Positions 1-6,085 of a stretch of DNA of 6,085 nucleotides are shown one piece after another. Positions within the stretch are counted from its first letter, which is position 1. Each line of letters opens with the position of its first letter. A program made the translations under genes and the position numbers. Below the pieces are notes generated by a model. It saw only the letters and a list, made by a program, of their open reading frames with translations. It searched no databases and was not told the DNA's origin. The stretch is taken from contig CAJAFJ010000175.1 in NCBI GenBank assembly GCA_903938955.1, positions 1 to 6,085 of the forward strand. Direction: 5' to 3'. The stretch comes from an uncultured beta proteobacterium. GTDB taxonomy: Bacteria > Pseudomonadota > Gammaproteobacteria > Burkholderiales > Burkholderiaceae.

Positions 1-276
1 GATGTGGAAGCCTTGCGCGGCCTGACTTTGCTGGAATTTGGCACCGACTGGTGCGGCCATTGCCGCGCAGCGCAGCCCTTGATCGCGCAGGCTTTGGCCA
101 CGCCAACAAAGTGGCAGCACTTCAAAATCGAAGACGGCCCGGGCCATGCACTGGGCCGAAGCTACCGCGTCAAGCTCTGGCCCACACTGGTGCTGCTGCG
201 TGATGGGCAGGAAGTAGCGCGCCTGGTGCGCCCCACGCAAGCTACTGACATCTCGGTCGCGCTGAACATCGCATGA
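1..276 (+). CDS. Thioredoxin-family protein, 5'-truncated by the window edge
   Basis: This is the C-terminal 91 codons of a small thioredoxin-fold protein, probably a cytoplasmic thiol-disulfide oxidoreductase. The redox motif WCGHC is visible, with its cysteines at 52-54 and 61-63. It follows a beta strand (LTLLEFGTD) and precedes a helix (RAAQPLIAQAL). Further on, KLWPTLVLLRDG supplies the cis-proline loop and the next strand, so the core fold is complete. The reading frame is open from base 1 (Asp, then a GTG at 4). That GTG is unlikely to be the true start, because family members usually have a further 10-20 residues before this strand. The His in CxHC is like protein disulfide isomerases rather than the CGPC of classical thioredoxin, which usually means a more oxidising redox potential (family knowledge). 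No signal peptide can be judged because the N-terminus is missing. The stop codon overlaps the start of the next gene as ATGA. The natural substrate cannot be read from the sequence. Confidence 0.85.
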   Translation, partial: DVEALRGLTLLEFGTDWCGHCRAAQPLIAQALATPTKWQHFKIEDGPGHALGRSYRVKLWPTLVLLRDGQEVARLVRPTQATDISVALNIA

Positions 277-965
277 CAACACCCGCCGTGGCAGCGCGGC
301 TCTTGCAGATCGAAGCCGCACTGCGCCCGCTGGCCGATGCGCTGCAGGCCGTGCCCATGCGCGCCTACATGCTTGACCAGTTTGCGTTTTTGGGCATCCG
401 CGCCACCCCGCGCCGCCAGGCCCTGCGTGGCTTGCCCAAGCTGAATACCTGGACTGCTCCTGAGCTGCTGGCGCTGGCCGAAGCCTTGTGGGATCTGCCC
501 GAGCGCGAATTCCATTACGTGGCGGTGGACCTGCTGGCCAAACACCCCCGGCAGCTTGACCTGGACAGCTTGCCGCGCTTGCTGCAACTGGTGCAGCGCC
601 AATCATGGTGGGACACGGTGGATGGTCTGGCGGGTGTGGTGGGCGACATCTTGCTGCGGGCGCGGTCGGGCCAGGGTGATGTGCAGCGTCACATGGATAG
701 GTGGCTGAGCCATTCGAACCTGTGGGTGCGCCGCGTGGCCATGCTGCACCAGCTGGGCTGGAAGACGCAGACCGACGAGGCGCGACTGTTTCGCTACGCA
801 CTGGCGTTGGCCCCCGAAACAGATTTCTTCATCCGAAAGGCCATAGGCTGGGCGTTACGCGACCACGCCCGTACTCGGCCCGATGCCGTGCGCGCTTTTT
901 TGTCGCAGCATGCGCAGCGCCTGTCAGGCTTGACGCGCCGAGAGGCGGGAAAACATCTGGGCTGA
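273..965 (+). CDS. alkD: AlkD-like DNA alkylation repair protein (HEAT-repeat DNA glycosylase family)
   Basis: This 230-residue protein matches the AlkD family, which excises bulky or cationic alkylated bases such as N3- and N7-alkylpurines using a HEAT-like repeat superhelix and no base flipping. Family hallmarks are visible in order: an N-terminal helix with MRAYMLDQFAFLGI and then PRRQ near residues 29-48; SWWDTVD at 111-117; NLWVRRVAMLHQ at 149-160; and DFFIRKAIGWALRDHAR at 184-200. Aligned by eye to Bacillus cereus AlkD, W113, D117, R154 and W193 correspond to W109, D113, R148 and W187, so the lesion-binding and catalytic residues appear to be present. The length is normal for the family. 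The ATG at 273 overlaps the upstream thioredoxin stop by four bases, and I see no good Shine-Dalgarno sequence before it, which fits translational coupling. It is convergent with the formate dehydrogenase genes downstream. No obvious terminator follows. The family assignment is firm, but the exact lesion range is inferred. Confidence 0.9.
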   Translation: MTTPAVAARLLQIEAALRPLADALQAVPMRAYMLDQFAFLGIRATPRRQALRGLPKLNTWTAPELLALAEALWDLPEREFHYVAVDLLAKHPRQLDLDSLPRLLQLVQRQSWWDTVDGLAGVVGDILLRARSGQGDVQRHMDRWLSHSNLWVRRVAMLHQLGWKTQTDEARLFRYALALAPETDFFIRKAIGWALRDHARTRPDAVRAFLSQHAQRLSGLTRREAGKHLG

Positions 966-1193
966 TCGGCTGCAGTTTGAGTCTTGCGATTGCCGGCGCT
1001 GACTGATAAACCAAAAACCGACAAAAAAGTTAGCCTCTCCGACTGCGGTCATCGGTGGAAGCCTCCAAGGTGCCCTCTGCTGACATTCAGACTGGTGAAA
1101 TGCCAGCCCGATACCGGTCGTTGACACCATGAAAAGATGCCCGTCGAATTGACAGTGGAGTTCCATAAAGGAGCCCTTCATTTCACTTCGACT

Positions 1194-1242
1194 GAATCAT
1201 ATTGCGGACATTGGCGGCTGAAAAGTCTGAGACAGGTCTGCG
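1194..1242. repeat. Imperfect direct repeat, copy A (partner at 1449-1497)
   Basis: Aligned without gaps to 1449-1497, this stretch is identical at 36 of 49 positions. Shared blocks include CATTG/TATTG followed by GACATT, then GCG, TGAAA, and TCTGAG near the end. It is the strongest pair within the degenerate array and the main reason for calling the array. It contains no coding signal. Confidence 0.65.
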
Positions 1243-1448
1243 ATTCCGGTCTTAGAGATTTGCGATCTGCCTGTTCCATAGCAGCCGCTGGGAACGAGGG
1301 ATTGACCGGCGGCTTTGAGGCGACCATTTCGTCAAAGTGGGCACCCGTCATCGACCCATAGCGGGTGCTCCCGGGTGGCAGCTTTCGGGCAGCAGAAAAA
1401 ATTTCACCATCATGGTTCCCTGAAGCGGTCGCTCAAATGGCGGCATCA

Positions 1449-1497
1449 GAACCACATTGTTGACATTAGCGATTGAAATATCTGAGGCAGCAGTGCG
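1449..1497. repeat. Imperfect direct repeat, copy B (partner at 1194-1242)
   Basis: This is the second copy of the 49-base repeat, offset by 255 bases from copy A, which is about two array periods. The ungapped match is 36 of 49. Past 1497 the similarity continues only weakly and needs gaps (GATCTGCC near 1264 against GATATTGCC near 1520). Confidence 0.65.
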
Positions 1498-1584
1498 GAA
1501 GTGGGTTTACAAAAGTTGATATTGCCAGTCCGGCATTGACATGAGTAGAACGACGGCCAGCTTTGCCGCCACGATCTCAATCAA

Positions 1585-1597
1585 TCTGGTACCCAGA
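1585..1597. repeat. Short inverted repeat
   Basis: TCTGGTACCCAGA has 5-base perfect arms (TCTGG and CCAGA) around a 3-base centre. It lies about 80 bases beyond the stop codon of the formate dehydrogenase alpha gene. No T-run follows on either strand, so it is not a standard intrinsic terminator. It could be a minor RNA hairpin or chance. Confidence 0.3.
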
Positions 1598-1609
1598 CTC
1601 GGCACAGTG

Positions 1610-1622
1610 GAATTGTCAATTC
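1610..1622. repeat. Short perfect palindrome
   Basis: GAATTGTCAATTC is a perfect inverted repeat with 6-base arms and a single central base. A one-base centre cannot form a good RNA hairpin, so if it is functional it would more likely be a protein-binding site. No gene start lies nearby to give it an operator role, and chance is a real alternative. Confidence 0.3.
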
Positions 1623-1678
1623 TTTGTTGTGCTAAAAAAGTGAGTGATTGGTGGGGAGAGCTTGTCACGGGCAAGTCA

Positions 1679-4549
1679 TCACGTTGCAGCTTTTGTGACG
1701 TAGCCAGGCCCCACTGCTGCGATGCCACCGCGACGAATGGCTACTGCACAGTACTTGAACTCGGGGATCTTGCCGAACGGGTCAAGCGCGGCATTGGTCA
1801 TCAGATTTGCGGCTGCCTCGTAGTAGGCAAACGGAATAAACACGGCGCCTTTGGGGGTGCCATCGTCTTGGCGAACATGAATGGCGACCTCACCACGCCG
1901 TGACTGCACCGTGATGACATCGCCCGGCGTCAGCCCCAAGGCGGTGAGGTCGCTGCCACATAACGACGCAGTGGCTAGGGGTTCAATGGCATCCAGCACG
2001 GTGGCACGGCGCGTCATGCTGCCGGTGTGCCAGTGCTCAAGTTGCCGCCCGGTAATGAGCACAAAGGGGTAATCCGCATCCGGCCTCTCGTTGGCGGGAA
2101 CAATGTCGGCAGGCACCAAACGCACTCGACCATCGGGCGTGTCGAAGCGGTCGATAAAGACCCTGGGTGCACCAGGATCAGTGGCACTCAAGCAGGGGTA
2201 GGTCACGCTCGGCTCACGCTGCAGCCGCTCCCACGTGATGCCCGAGATGGTGGCATGCATGGCTTGACGCATTTCTTCATAGACGGCATCCACACCATGG
2301 TGTTCACCCCCGTAATCCCATGACAGGCCCATGCGACTGGCGATTTGCTGGATGATCCATAGGTCAGGCTTTGCCTGGCCTGGCGGGTCGATGGCTTGTT
2401 TGCCCAGTTGCACCATGCGGTCGGTGTTGGTGACCGTGCCGGTTTTTTCTGGCCAGGCGGTGGCAGGCAACACCACATCGGCCAACCAGGCGGTTTCGGT
2501 CATGAAGATGTCCTGCACCACCAAATGTTCGAGCGATCCAAGCGCGTGGCGGGCATGGTTCAGGTCAGGGTCACTCATGGCCGGGTTCTCACCCATGATG
2601 TACATACCCCGAATCTTGTGCGGATCGCTGTCCGGCGCCAAGGCCTTGTGCATGATCTCCACCACGGTGTAACCAGGTTGGTTGTCGAGTTGTGTGCCCC
2701 AGAAATTCTCGAACCAGGCGTGGGCGGCCTTATCGGTCACGCGCTGGTAGTTGGGGAACATCATGGGGATCAAACCGGCGTCACTGGCGCCCTGCACGTT
2801 ATTTTGTCCACGCAACGGATGCAGGCCGGAGCCGGGGTTGCCGATCTGGCCTGTCACGGTGACCAGTGCGATCAGGCAGCGGACGTTGTCAGTGCCATGC
2901 ACATGCTGGCTCACACCCATGCCCCACAGAACCATAGCGCTTTTGGCGCTGGCGAACGCACGTGCCACTTCGCGCAGGGTCTGCGCAGGAATGCCGCAAA
3001 TGGGCGCCATGGCCTCCGGGCTGTAGCCCTTGACGTTTTCTCGCAAGGCCTCAAAGTTGGTGGCTCGGGTACGGATGAACGCTTCGTCGGTCAAACCTTC
3101 TTCAATCACGGTGTGAATCAGCGCATTGAGCATGGCCACATCGGTGTCGGCCTTGAACTGCAGTGTGCGCCAGGCGTGTTTGCCAATGTCGGTCACGCGT
3201 GGGTCAGCCAGCACAATTTTGGCGCCATTTTGGGCCGCATTTTTCATCCAGCTGGCAGCCACGGGGTGGTTCGATGTGGGGTTGGAGCCGATGACAAAAA
3301 TCAGGTCCGAATGCGCCACGTCGTTGATCTGGTTGCTTACCGCAGCCGAGCCCACACCTTCCAGCAGTGCCGCAACGCTGGAAGCATGGCACAGGCGCGT
3401 GCAATGGTCCACGTTGTTAGAGCCGAAGCCGGTGCGCACCAGTTTCTGAAATAAATAGGCTTCTTCGTTGCTGCCCTTGGCGGAGCCGAAACCGGCCAGC
3501 GATTTTTTGCCATGGGTATCGCGCAAACCGATGAGTCGGCCTGAAGTCAGAGCCAGTGCCTCGTCCCAGGTGGCTTCCCGGAATACGGAAGACCAATCGG
3601 CCGTATCGCGGTTGAGGTCTTGCAAGGCCGCTGGGTCTTTGGGAACGCCTTCGCGGCGAATGAGCGGCACGGTCAGTCGCTGCGGGCTGTGTGCGTAGTC
3701 AAAACCAAAGCGGCCTTTGACACACAGGCGGTTGTGGTTGGCGGGACCATCGCGTCCGTCCACACTCACGATTTTGTTGTCTTTGACGTTGTAGGTCAGC
3801 AGGCAGCCAACCCCGCAGAAGGGGCAGACCGAGTCCACCTTTTTATCTACAGTCTGCGAGCCAATTTGCGTTTTTGGCATCAGCGCACCCGTGGGGCAGG
3901 CCTGCACACATTCGCCACAGGCCACACATGTGCTGTCACGCATTGGGTCGTTGAGGTCGAAGACGATCTCACTTTGCGCACCGCGCAGGGCGTAGCCAAT
4001 GACGTCGTTCACCTGCTCTTCACGGCAGGCGCGCACGCAGCGCTTGCACTGAATGCAGGCATCGAGATTGACGGCCATGGCCGGGTGCGACCTATCGGCT
4101 TTGGGTTGCTGGCGGCGCAATGTCTTGAGCTCAGGGCGCACAGAAACCTCCATGCGTGCCGCCCAGTCGCTGAGTTCGCCGTGCTGCTGCGACGCGTCTT
4201 GTTCATTCCATTTGTAGCCGGTATCCGGCATGTCGGACAGCAGCATCTCAAGCACCATCTTCTGGCTCTTGACCGCGCGGTCGCTCTTTGCCTGCACTTC
4301 CATGCCCGCAGTGACACTGCGACAGCAGCTCGGGGCCAATGTGCGCTCGCCCTTGATCTCGACGACACAGGCGCGGCAATTGCCATCAGCTCGATAGCCG
4401 TCCTTATTGCAAAGATGGGGAATATCAATGCCATGGCGCTTGGCTGCTTTGAGGATGGTTTCGCCCTCAAACGCATGGAGGGTCTGGTTGTCGAGCGTGA
4501 ACTCGACGGTTTGCCGCGTGACGTCGGCTAATTTGGCGGGCGCATTCAT
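1679..4549 (-). CDS. fdsA: NAD-dependent formate dehydrogenase, alpha (catalytic, bis-MGD) subunit
   Basis: This complete 956-residue catalytic subunit oxidises formate to CO2 at a bis-molybdopterin guanine dinucleotide metal centre (Mo, or W as in Methylorubrum Fdh1). An N-terminal [2Fe-2S] domain has C47, C58, C61 and C75 or C76. A ferredoxin-like domain has C165/C168/C171/C175 and C208/C211/C214/C218. The molybdopterin oxidoreductase domain opens with the proximal [4Fe-4S] ligands C242, C245, C249 and C276. K278 matches E. coli FdhF K44. In DHCTRLCHAS, C387 (codon 3389-3391) takes the place of FdhF selenocysteine 140 as metal ligand, followed by H388. R580 in LRGQNNVQG corresponds to FdhF R333. 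The C-terminal region from about 825 (FVLITGRQLEHWHTG) is the MGD-binding cap domain. No Tat signal or membrane segment is seen, so it is cytoplasmic. The ATG directly follows the beta stop codon and has an AGGAG nine bases upstream. I see no cysteines between 77 and 164, so the NuoG-like His/Cys3 cluster seems absent. The name fdh1A would be equally suitable. Confidence 0.95.
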   Translation of the reverse strand: MNAPAKLADVTRQTVEFTLDNQTLHAFEGETILKAAKRHGIDIPHLCNKDGYRADGNCRACVVEIKGERTLAPSCCRSVTAGMEVQAKSDRAVKSQKMVLEMLLSDMPDTGYKWNEQDASQQHGELSDWAARMEVSVRPELKTLRRQQPKADRSHPAMAVNLDACIQCKRCVRACREEQVNDVIGYALRGAQSEIVFDLNDPMRDSTCVACGECVQACPTGALMPKTQIGSQTVDKKVDSVCPFCGVGCLLTYNVKDNKIVSVDGRDGPANHNRLCVKGRFGFDYAHSPQRLTVPLIRREGVPKDPAALQDLNRDTADWSSVFREATWDEALALTSGRLIGLRDTHGKKSLAGFGSAKGSNEEAYLFQKLVRTGFGSNNVDHCTRLCHASSVAALLEGVGSAAVSNQINDVAHSDLIFVIGSNPTSNHPVAASWMKNAAQNGAKIVLADPRVTDIGKHAWRTLQFKADTDVAMLNALIHTVIEEGLTDEAFIRTRATNFEALRENVKGYSPEAMAPICGIPAQTLREVARAFASAKSAMVLWGMGVSQHVHGTDNVRCLIALVTVTGQIGNPGSGLHPLRGQNNVQGASDAGLIPMMFPNYQRVTDKAAHAWFENFWGTQLDNQPGYTVVEIMHKALAPDSDPHKIRGMYIMGENPAMSDPDLNHARHALGSLEHLVVQDIFMTETAWLADVVLPATAWPEKTGTVTNTDRMVQLGKQAIDPPGQAKPDLWIIQQIASRMGLSWDYGGEHHGVDAVYEEMRQAMHATISGITWERLQREPSVTYPCLSATDPGAPRVFIDRFDTPDGRVRLVPADIVPANERPDADYPFVLITGRQLEHWHTGSMTRRATVLDAIEPLATASLCGSDLTALGLTPGDVITVQSRRGEVAIHVRQDDGTPKGAVFIPFAYYEAAANLMTNAALDPFGKIPEFKYCAVAIRRGGIAAVGPGYVTKAAT

Positions 4550-6085
4550 TTAAACGATCTCCTGGGGAAAGTACTTTTGAATGCTGCGCACCGGGTTGGG
4601 TGCGGCCTGCCCCAGGCCACAAATGGAGGCATCTGTCATGACGACGTTCAGGTCTTCCAGCGTGGTGTTGTCCCACACGGGAGCCTCCATCAGTCGAGCT
4701 GCTTTAGCGGTGCCGACGCGGCACGGTGTGCACTGGCCGCAACTCTCATTCACAAAAAATCGCATCATGTTCAGCGCCGCGTCGCGTGCCCGGTCGTGTT
4801 GACTGAGGACAATGACCGCCGCTGAACCAATGAAGCAACCGTGCGGTTGCAGGGTGTCAAAGTCAAGCGGAAGGTGGCTCATGTGGGCAGGCAAGATGCC
4901 GCCTGAGGCGCCACCCGGCAAATAGGCATACAGCACATGGCCGTCCAGCATGCCGTCGCAATACTCGTCAATCAATTCTTGCACGGTAATGCCCGCCGGT
5001 GCCAGCTTGACACCGGGGCGCTTGACCCGGCCGCTGACGCTAAAACTGCGCAGCCCTTTGCGACCATGACGGCCAAAGCTGCTGAACCAGCCTGCACCTT
5101 GTTCCACAATGTCACGCACCCAATACAGGGTTTCGAAGTTGTGTGCCAGCGTGGGGCGCCCAAACAAACCCACTTGCGCAATGTAGGGCGGGCGCATGCG
5201 CGGCTCGCCGCGTTTGCCTTCAATGCTTTCGATCATGGCGGACTCATCGCCGCAGATGTAGGCACCAGCACCCCGCCGTAACTCAATGGAAGGCAAGGCA
5301 ATAGGGGGTGGATTGGCCTGCAATTTTGCCAATTCGGTCGCCAGAATGGCGCGGCAGCCATGGTATTCGTCCCGCAAATACACGTAACAGGCGCTGATGC
5401 CGACCACCTGCGCGGCAATCAACAGGCCCTCCAGAAAGCGATGCGGATCGCGCTCCAGGTAGGTGCGGTCTTTGAACGTACCGGGTTCGCCTTCGTCGAT
5501 GTTCACGACCATCAACCGGGGTGCGGGTTGTTCGCGCACGATACGCCATTTTTTCCCGGCTGGAAAACCCGCACCTCCCAGACCGCGCAGGTTGGCGTCT
5601 TCCAACTTTTGGATGATGCTCTCGACATTCTCTTCGCCTGTGGCCAACGTTGTTGCTAGCGCATAACCGCCGTGGGCGCGGTAGTGGTCATAGTCGACGT
5701 AGTCTGGCGAGATTTGAATTGCTCTGGGTGGTGGAGAAATGCACTTTTCTGCGTATTCAGACGCAATGAAATTTGTAGCTACTTGCGCATAGGGTTGTAA
5801 GGTTACAGCCGAATTAACTGCGGATACCACCGCGTCTGTGGTGGCCATCGGAACCGGGCACTGGTGTACCACGGCCACCGGCGCTTGTTCGCAACGCCCC
5901 AGACAGGGTGCAGCGATCACCCGCGCATCGGTAGAGCCCAACAAGGTGGGCAAGCGAGTCAGCAGGTCTTTCGCGCCTGCCATTTCACAACTCAGGCCGT
6001 CGCACACGCGGACCGTCAGGCTTGGCGTCTGTGCCCCGTCCTTCACGACCTCAAAGTGATGGTAGAAAGTGGCCACCTCATAGAC
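4550..6085 (-). CDS. fdsB: NAD-dependent formate dehydrogenase, beta subunit (NuoE-NuoF fusion), 5'-truncated by the window edge
   Basis: This diaphorase subunit takes electrons from alpha and reduces NAD+. At least 511 residues are present. The frame stays open to base 6085, and its first residues read VYEVATFYHHF, a motif found inside NuoE-type domains, so the GTG at 6076 is probably internal and an upstream helical part is missing. Numbered from that GTG, a NuoE-like thioredoxin-fold [2Fe-2S] site has C25, C30, C58 and C62 (CX4C and CX3C). The NuoF-like part follows: RGLGGAGFPAG at 164-174, NIDEGEPGTFKDR at 192-204 (FMN) and GAGAYICGDESAMIESIEGKRG at about 269-290 (FMN/NADH site). An SLBB-like segment spans roughly 345-400, and the C-terminal [4Fe-4S] is CGQCTPC (C446, C449, C452) plus C486. 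The stop codon TAA is immediately followed by the alpha ATG, so the two form an operon in the order beta-alpha. The fused layout resembles Methylorubrum Fdh1B (about 570 aa); the name fdh1B may fit better than fdsB. It is not a complex I subunit, since its partner is a formate dehydrogenase alpha chain. Confidence 0.93.
   Translation of the reverse strand, partial: VYEVATFYHHFEVVKDGAQTPSLTVRVCDGLSCEMAGAKDLLTRLPTLLGSTDARVIAAPCLGRCEQAPVAVVHQCPVPMATTDAVVSAVNSAVTLQPYAQVATNFIASEYAEKCISPPPRAIQISPDYVDYDHYRAHGGYALATTLATGEENVESIIQKLEDANLRGLGGAGFPAGKKWRIVREQPAPRLMVVNIDEGEPGTFKDRTYLERDPHRFLEGLLIAAQVVGISACYVYLRDEYHGCRAILATELAKLQANPPPIALPSIELRRGAGAYICGDESAMIESIEGKRGEPRMRPPYIAQVGLFGRPTLAHNFETLYWVRDIVEQGAGWFSSFGRHGRKGLRSFSVSGRVKRPGVKLAPAGITVQELIDEYCDGMLDGHVLYAYLPGGASGGILPAHMSHLPLDFDTLQPHGCFIGSAAVIVLSQHDRARDAALNMMRFFVNESCGQCTPCRVGTAKAARLMEAPVWDNTTLEDLNVVMTDASICGLGQAAPNPVRSIQKYFPQEIV
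4559..4563 (-). promoter_or_regulatory. Ribosome binding site of the alpha subunit gene
   Basis: On the minus strand AGGAG is followed by nine bases (ATCGTTTAA) and then the ATG at 4549. It sits inside the last codons of the beta gene. It supports the chosen alpha start and shows that alpha can be initiated independently, as well as by coupling to beta termination. Confidence 0.75.

Larger units (their letters stand above)
1036..1534. repeat. Degenerate tandem repeat array, about four decayed units
   Basis: Four stretches beginning near 1036, 1161, 1274 and 1416 share a loose common order of motifs, with a period of about 113-142 bases. Three open with TTCC (TTCCATAAAG at 1161, TTCCATAGCA at 1274, TTCCCTGAAG at 1416), and the first has TCTCCGACTG at 1036. 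About 46 bases later each has a GACATT-like core: GACATT at 1082, 1207 and 1462, and the weaker GACCATT at 1322. A GAAA or CAAA follows shortly after. A further shared block, 13 of 16 identical, lies at 1109-1124 and 1241-1256 (CGATaCCGGTC, CGATtCCGGTC). The GCGGTC-to-GACATT spacing is exactly 37 bases both at 1045 and at 1425. The units are too diverged for a young array and look like an eroded repeat family. The strand and any function are unknown. Confidence 0.5.
966..1678. other. Gene-free convergent intergenic region
   Basis: About 710 bases separate the stop codons of the two convergent genes. The open frames here are short (at most about 120 codons), overlap one another on both strands, and show no recognisable domain, so I do not call a gene. 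Base composition is visibly less GC-rich than in the flanking genes. From about 1036 to 1534 the stretch is built of degenerate repeats, and two short perfect palindromes follow at 1585-1597 and 1610-1622. I see no tRNA, no CRISPR-type regular repeat, no clear insertion sequence end, and no convincing GC-rich hairpin plus U-tract terminator for either gene. Confidence 0.75.

Noticed and set aside
162..602. Minus-strand open frame of 146 codons
   Set aside because: It is antisense to the thioredoxin and AlkD-like genes, both of which have clear family motifs. Its composition is Gln/Arg-rich, as expected for a shadow frame.
1137..1361. Possible 74-codon gene on the + strand in the intergenic region
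   Set aside because: It coincides with the degenerate repeat units, has no ribosome binding site that I can see, and shows no domain. Repeat-derived false calls are the simpler explanation.
1396..1416. ACCATGATGGT palindrome followed by TTTTTT on the minus strand, as a possible terminator
   Set aside because: The palindrome has a single central base, so only about three or four weak pairs could form. It also lies more than 260 bases past the operon stop codon.
1634..1675. Candidate intrinsic terminator for the formate dehydrogenase operon
   Set aside because: On the minus strand there is a weak stem (CTTG/CAAG, 1661-1675) and a run of six T (1634-1639), but about 20 bases separate them and the stem has only 4-5 pairs.
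1541..1903. Possible 120-codon gene on the + strand
   Set aside because: Its second half is antisense to the alpha subunit C-terminus, and its first half has no recognisable protein features.
2396..3454. Long open frame (352 codons) on the + strand opposite the alpha subunit gene
   Set aside because: It lies entirely antisense to a well-supported molybdopterin oxidoreductase gene. Its translation has no recognisable domain. Such frames are common opposite GC-rich genes.
3620..4531. Open frame of 303 codons on the + strand opposite the alpha subunit N-terminal region
   Set aside because: It is a shadow of the Fe-S domains of the alpha gene in another frame, with low-complexity Ala/His/Val-rich sequence and no family match that I recognise.
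6074..6076. GTG as the true start of the beta subunit
   Set aside because: The frame is open upstream to the window edge, and the residues VYE before it complete a motif internal to NuoE-type domains. This places the real start outside the window.
4550..6085. Interpretation as respiratory complex I NuoF, with the downstream gene as NuoG
   Set aside because: The downstream gene has the formate dehydrogenase active-site motif CTRLCH and the RGQNNVQG arginine motif. No other nuo genes are present, and beta-alpha adjacency fits soluble NAD-linked formate dehydrogenase.

Overview
The window looks like chromosomal DNA from a betaproteobacterium, most likely a Burkholderiales/Comamonadaceae relative. 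That is an inference from the GC-rich codon use and the style of the proteins; no rRNA or other taxonomic marker is present. It holds four protein-coding genes in two convergent pairs, separated by about 710 bases without a credible gene. Both outer genes run off the ends of the window.

Left part (1-965, + strand): the 3' end of a small thioredoxin-fold protein with a WCGHC active site overlaps by four bases (ATGA) an AlkD-like HEAT-repeat DNA alkylation repair gene. The overlap suggests a translationally coupled pair.

Middle (966-1678): I see no gene. Part of this stretch is a decayed array of imperfect repeats, roughly 113-142 bases per unit from about 1036 to 1534. The best pair of copies matches at 36 of 49 positions. 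Two short palindromes lie closer to the formate dehydrogenase end.

Right part (1679-6085, - strand): two subunits of a cytoplasmic NAD+-dependent formate dehydrogenase, transcribed beta then alpha. The beta stop codon touches the alpha start codon. The beta subunit (4550-6085, 5' end outside the window) carries a NuoE-like [2Fe-2S] domain fused to a NuoF-like FMN/NADH/[4Fe-4S] module. The alpha subunit (1679-4549, complete, 956 aa) carries an N-terminal [2Fe-2S] domain, a two-cluster ferredoxin domain and the bis-MGD (Mo or W) catalytic domain with a cysteine metal ligand. Together they would oxidise formate to CO2 at the metal centre, pass electrons through the Fe-S chain to FMN, and reduce NAD+ to NADH. 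The fused beta subunit resembles the two-subunit Fdh1 type of Methylorubrum more than the FdsGBA type, in which the NuoE-like subunit (FdsG) is separate.

I found no clearly new biological system. The most useful points are the fused beta subunit cut by the window edge, the apparent lack of a NuoG-type His/Cys3 cluster in alpha, and the degenerate repeat array between the convergent genes.
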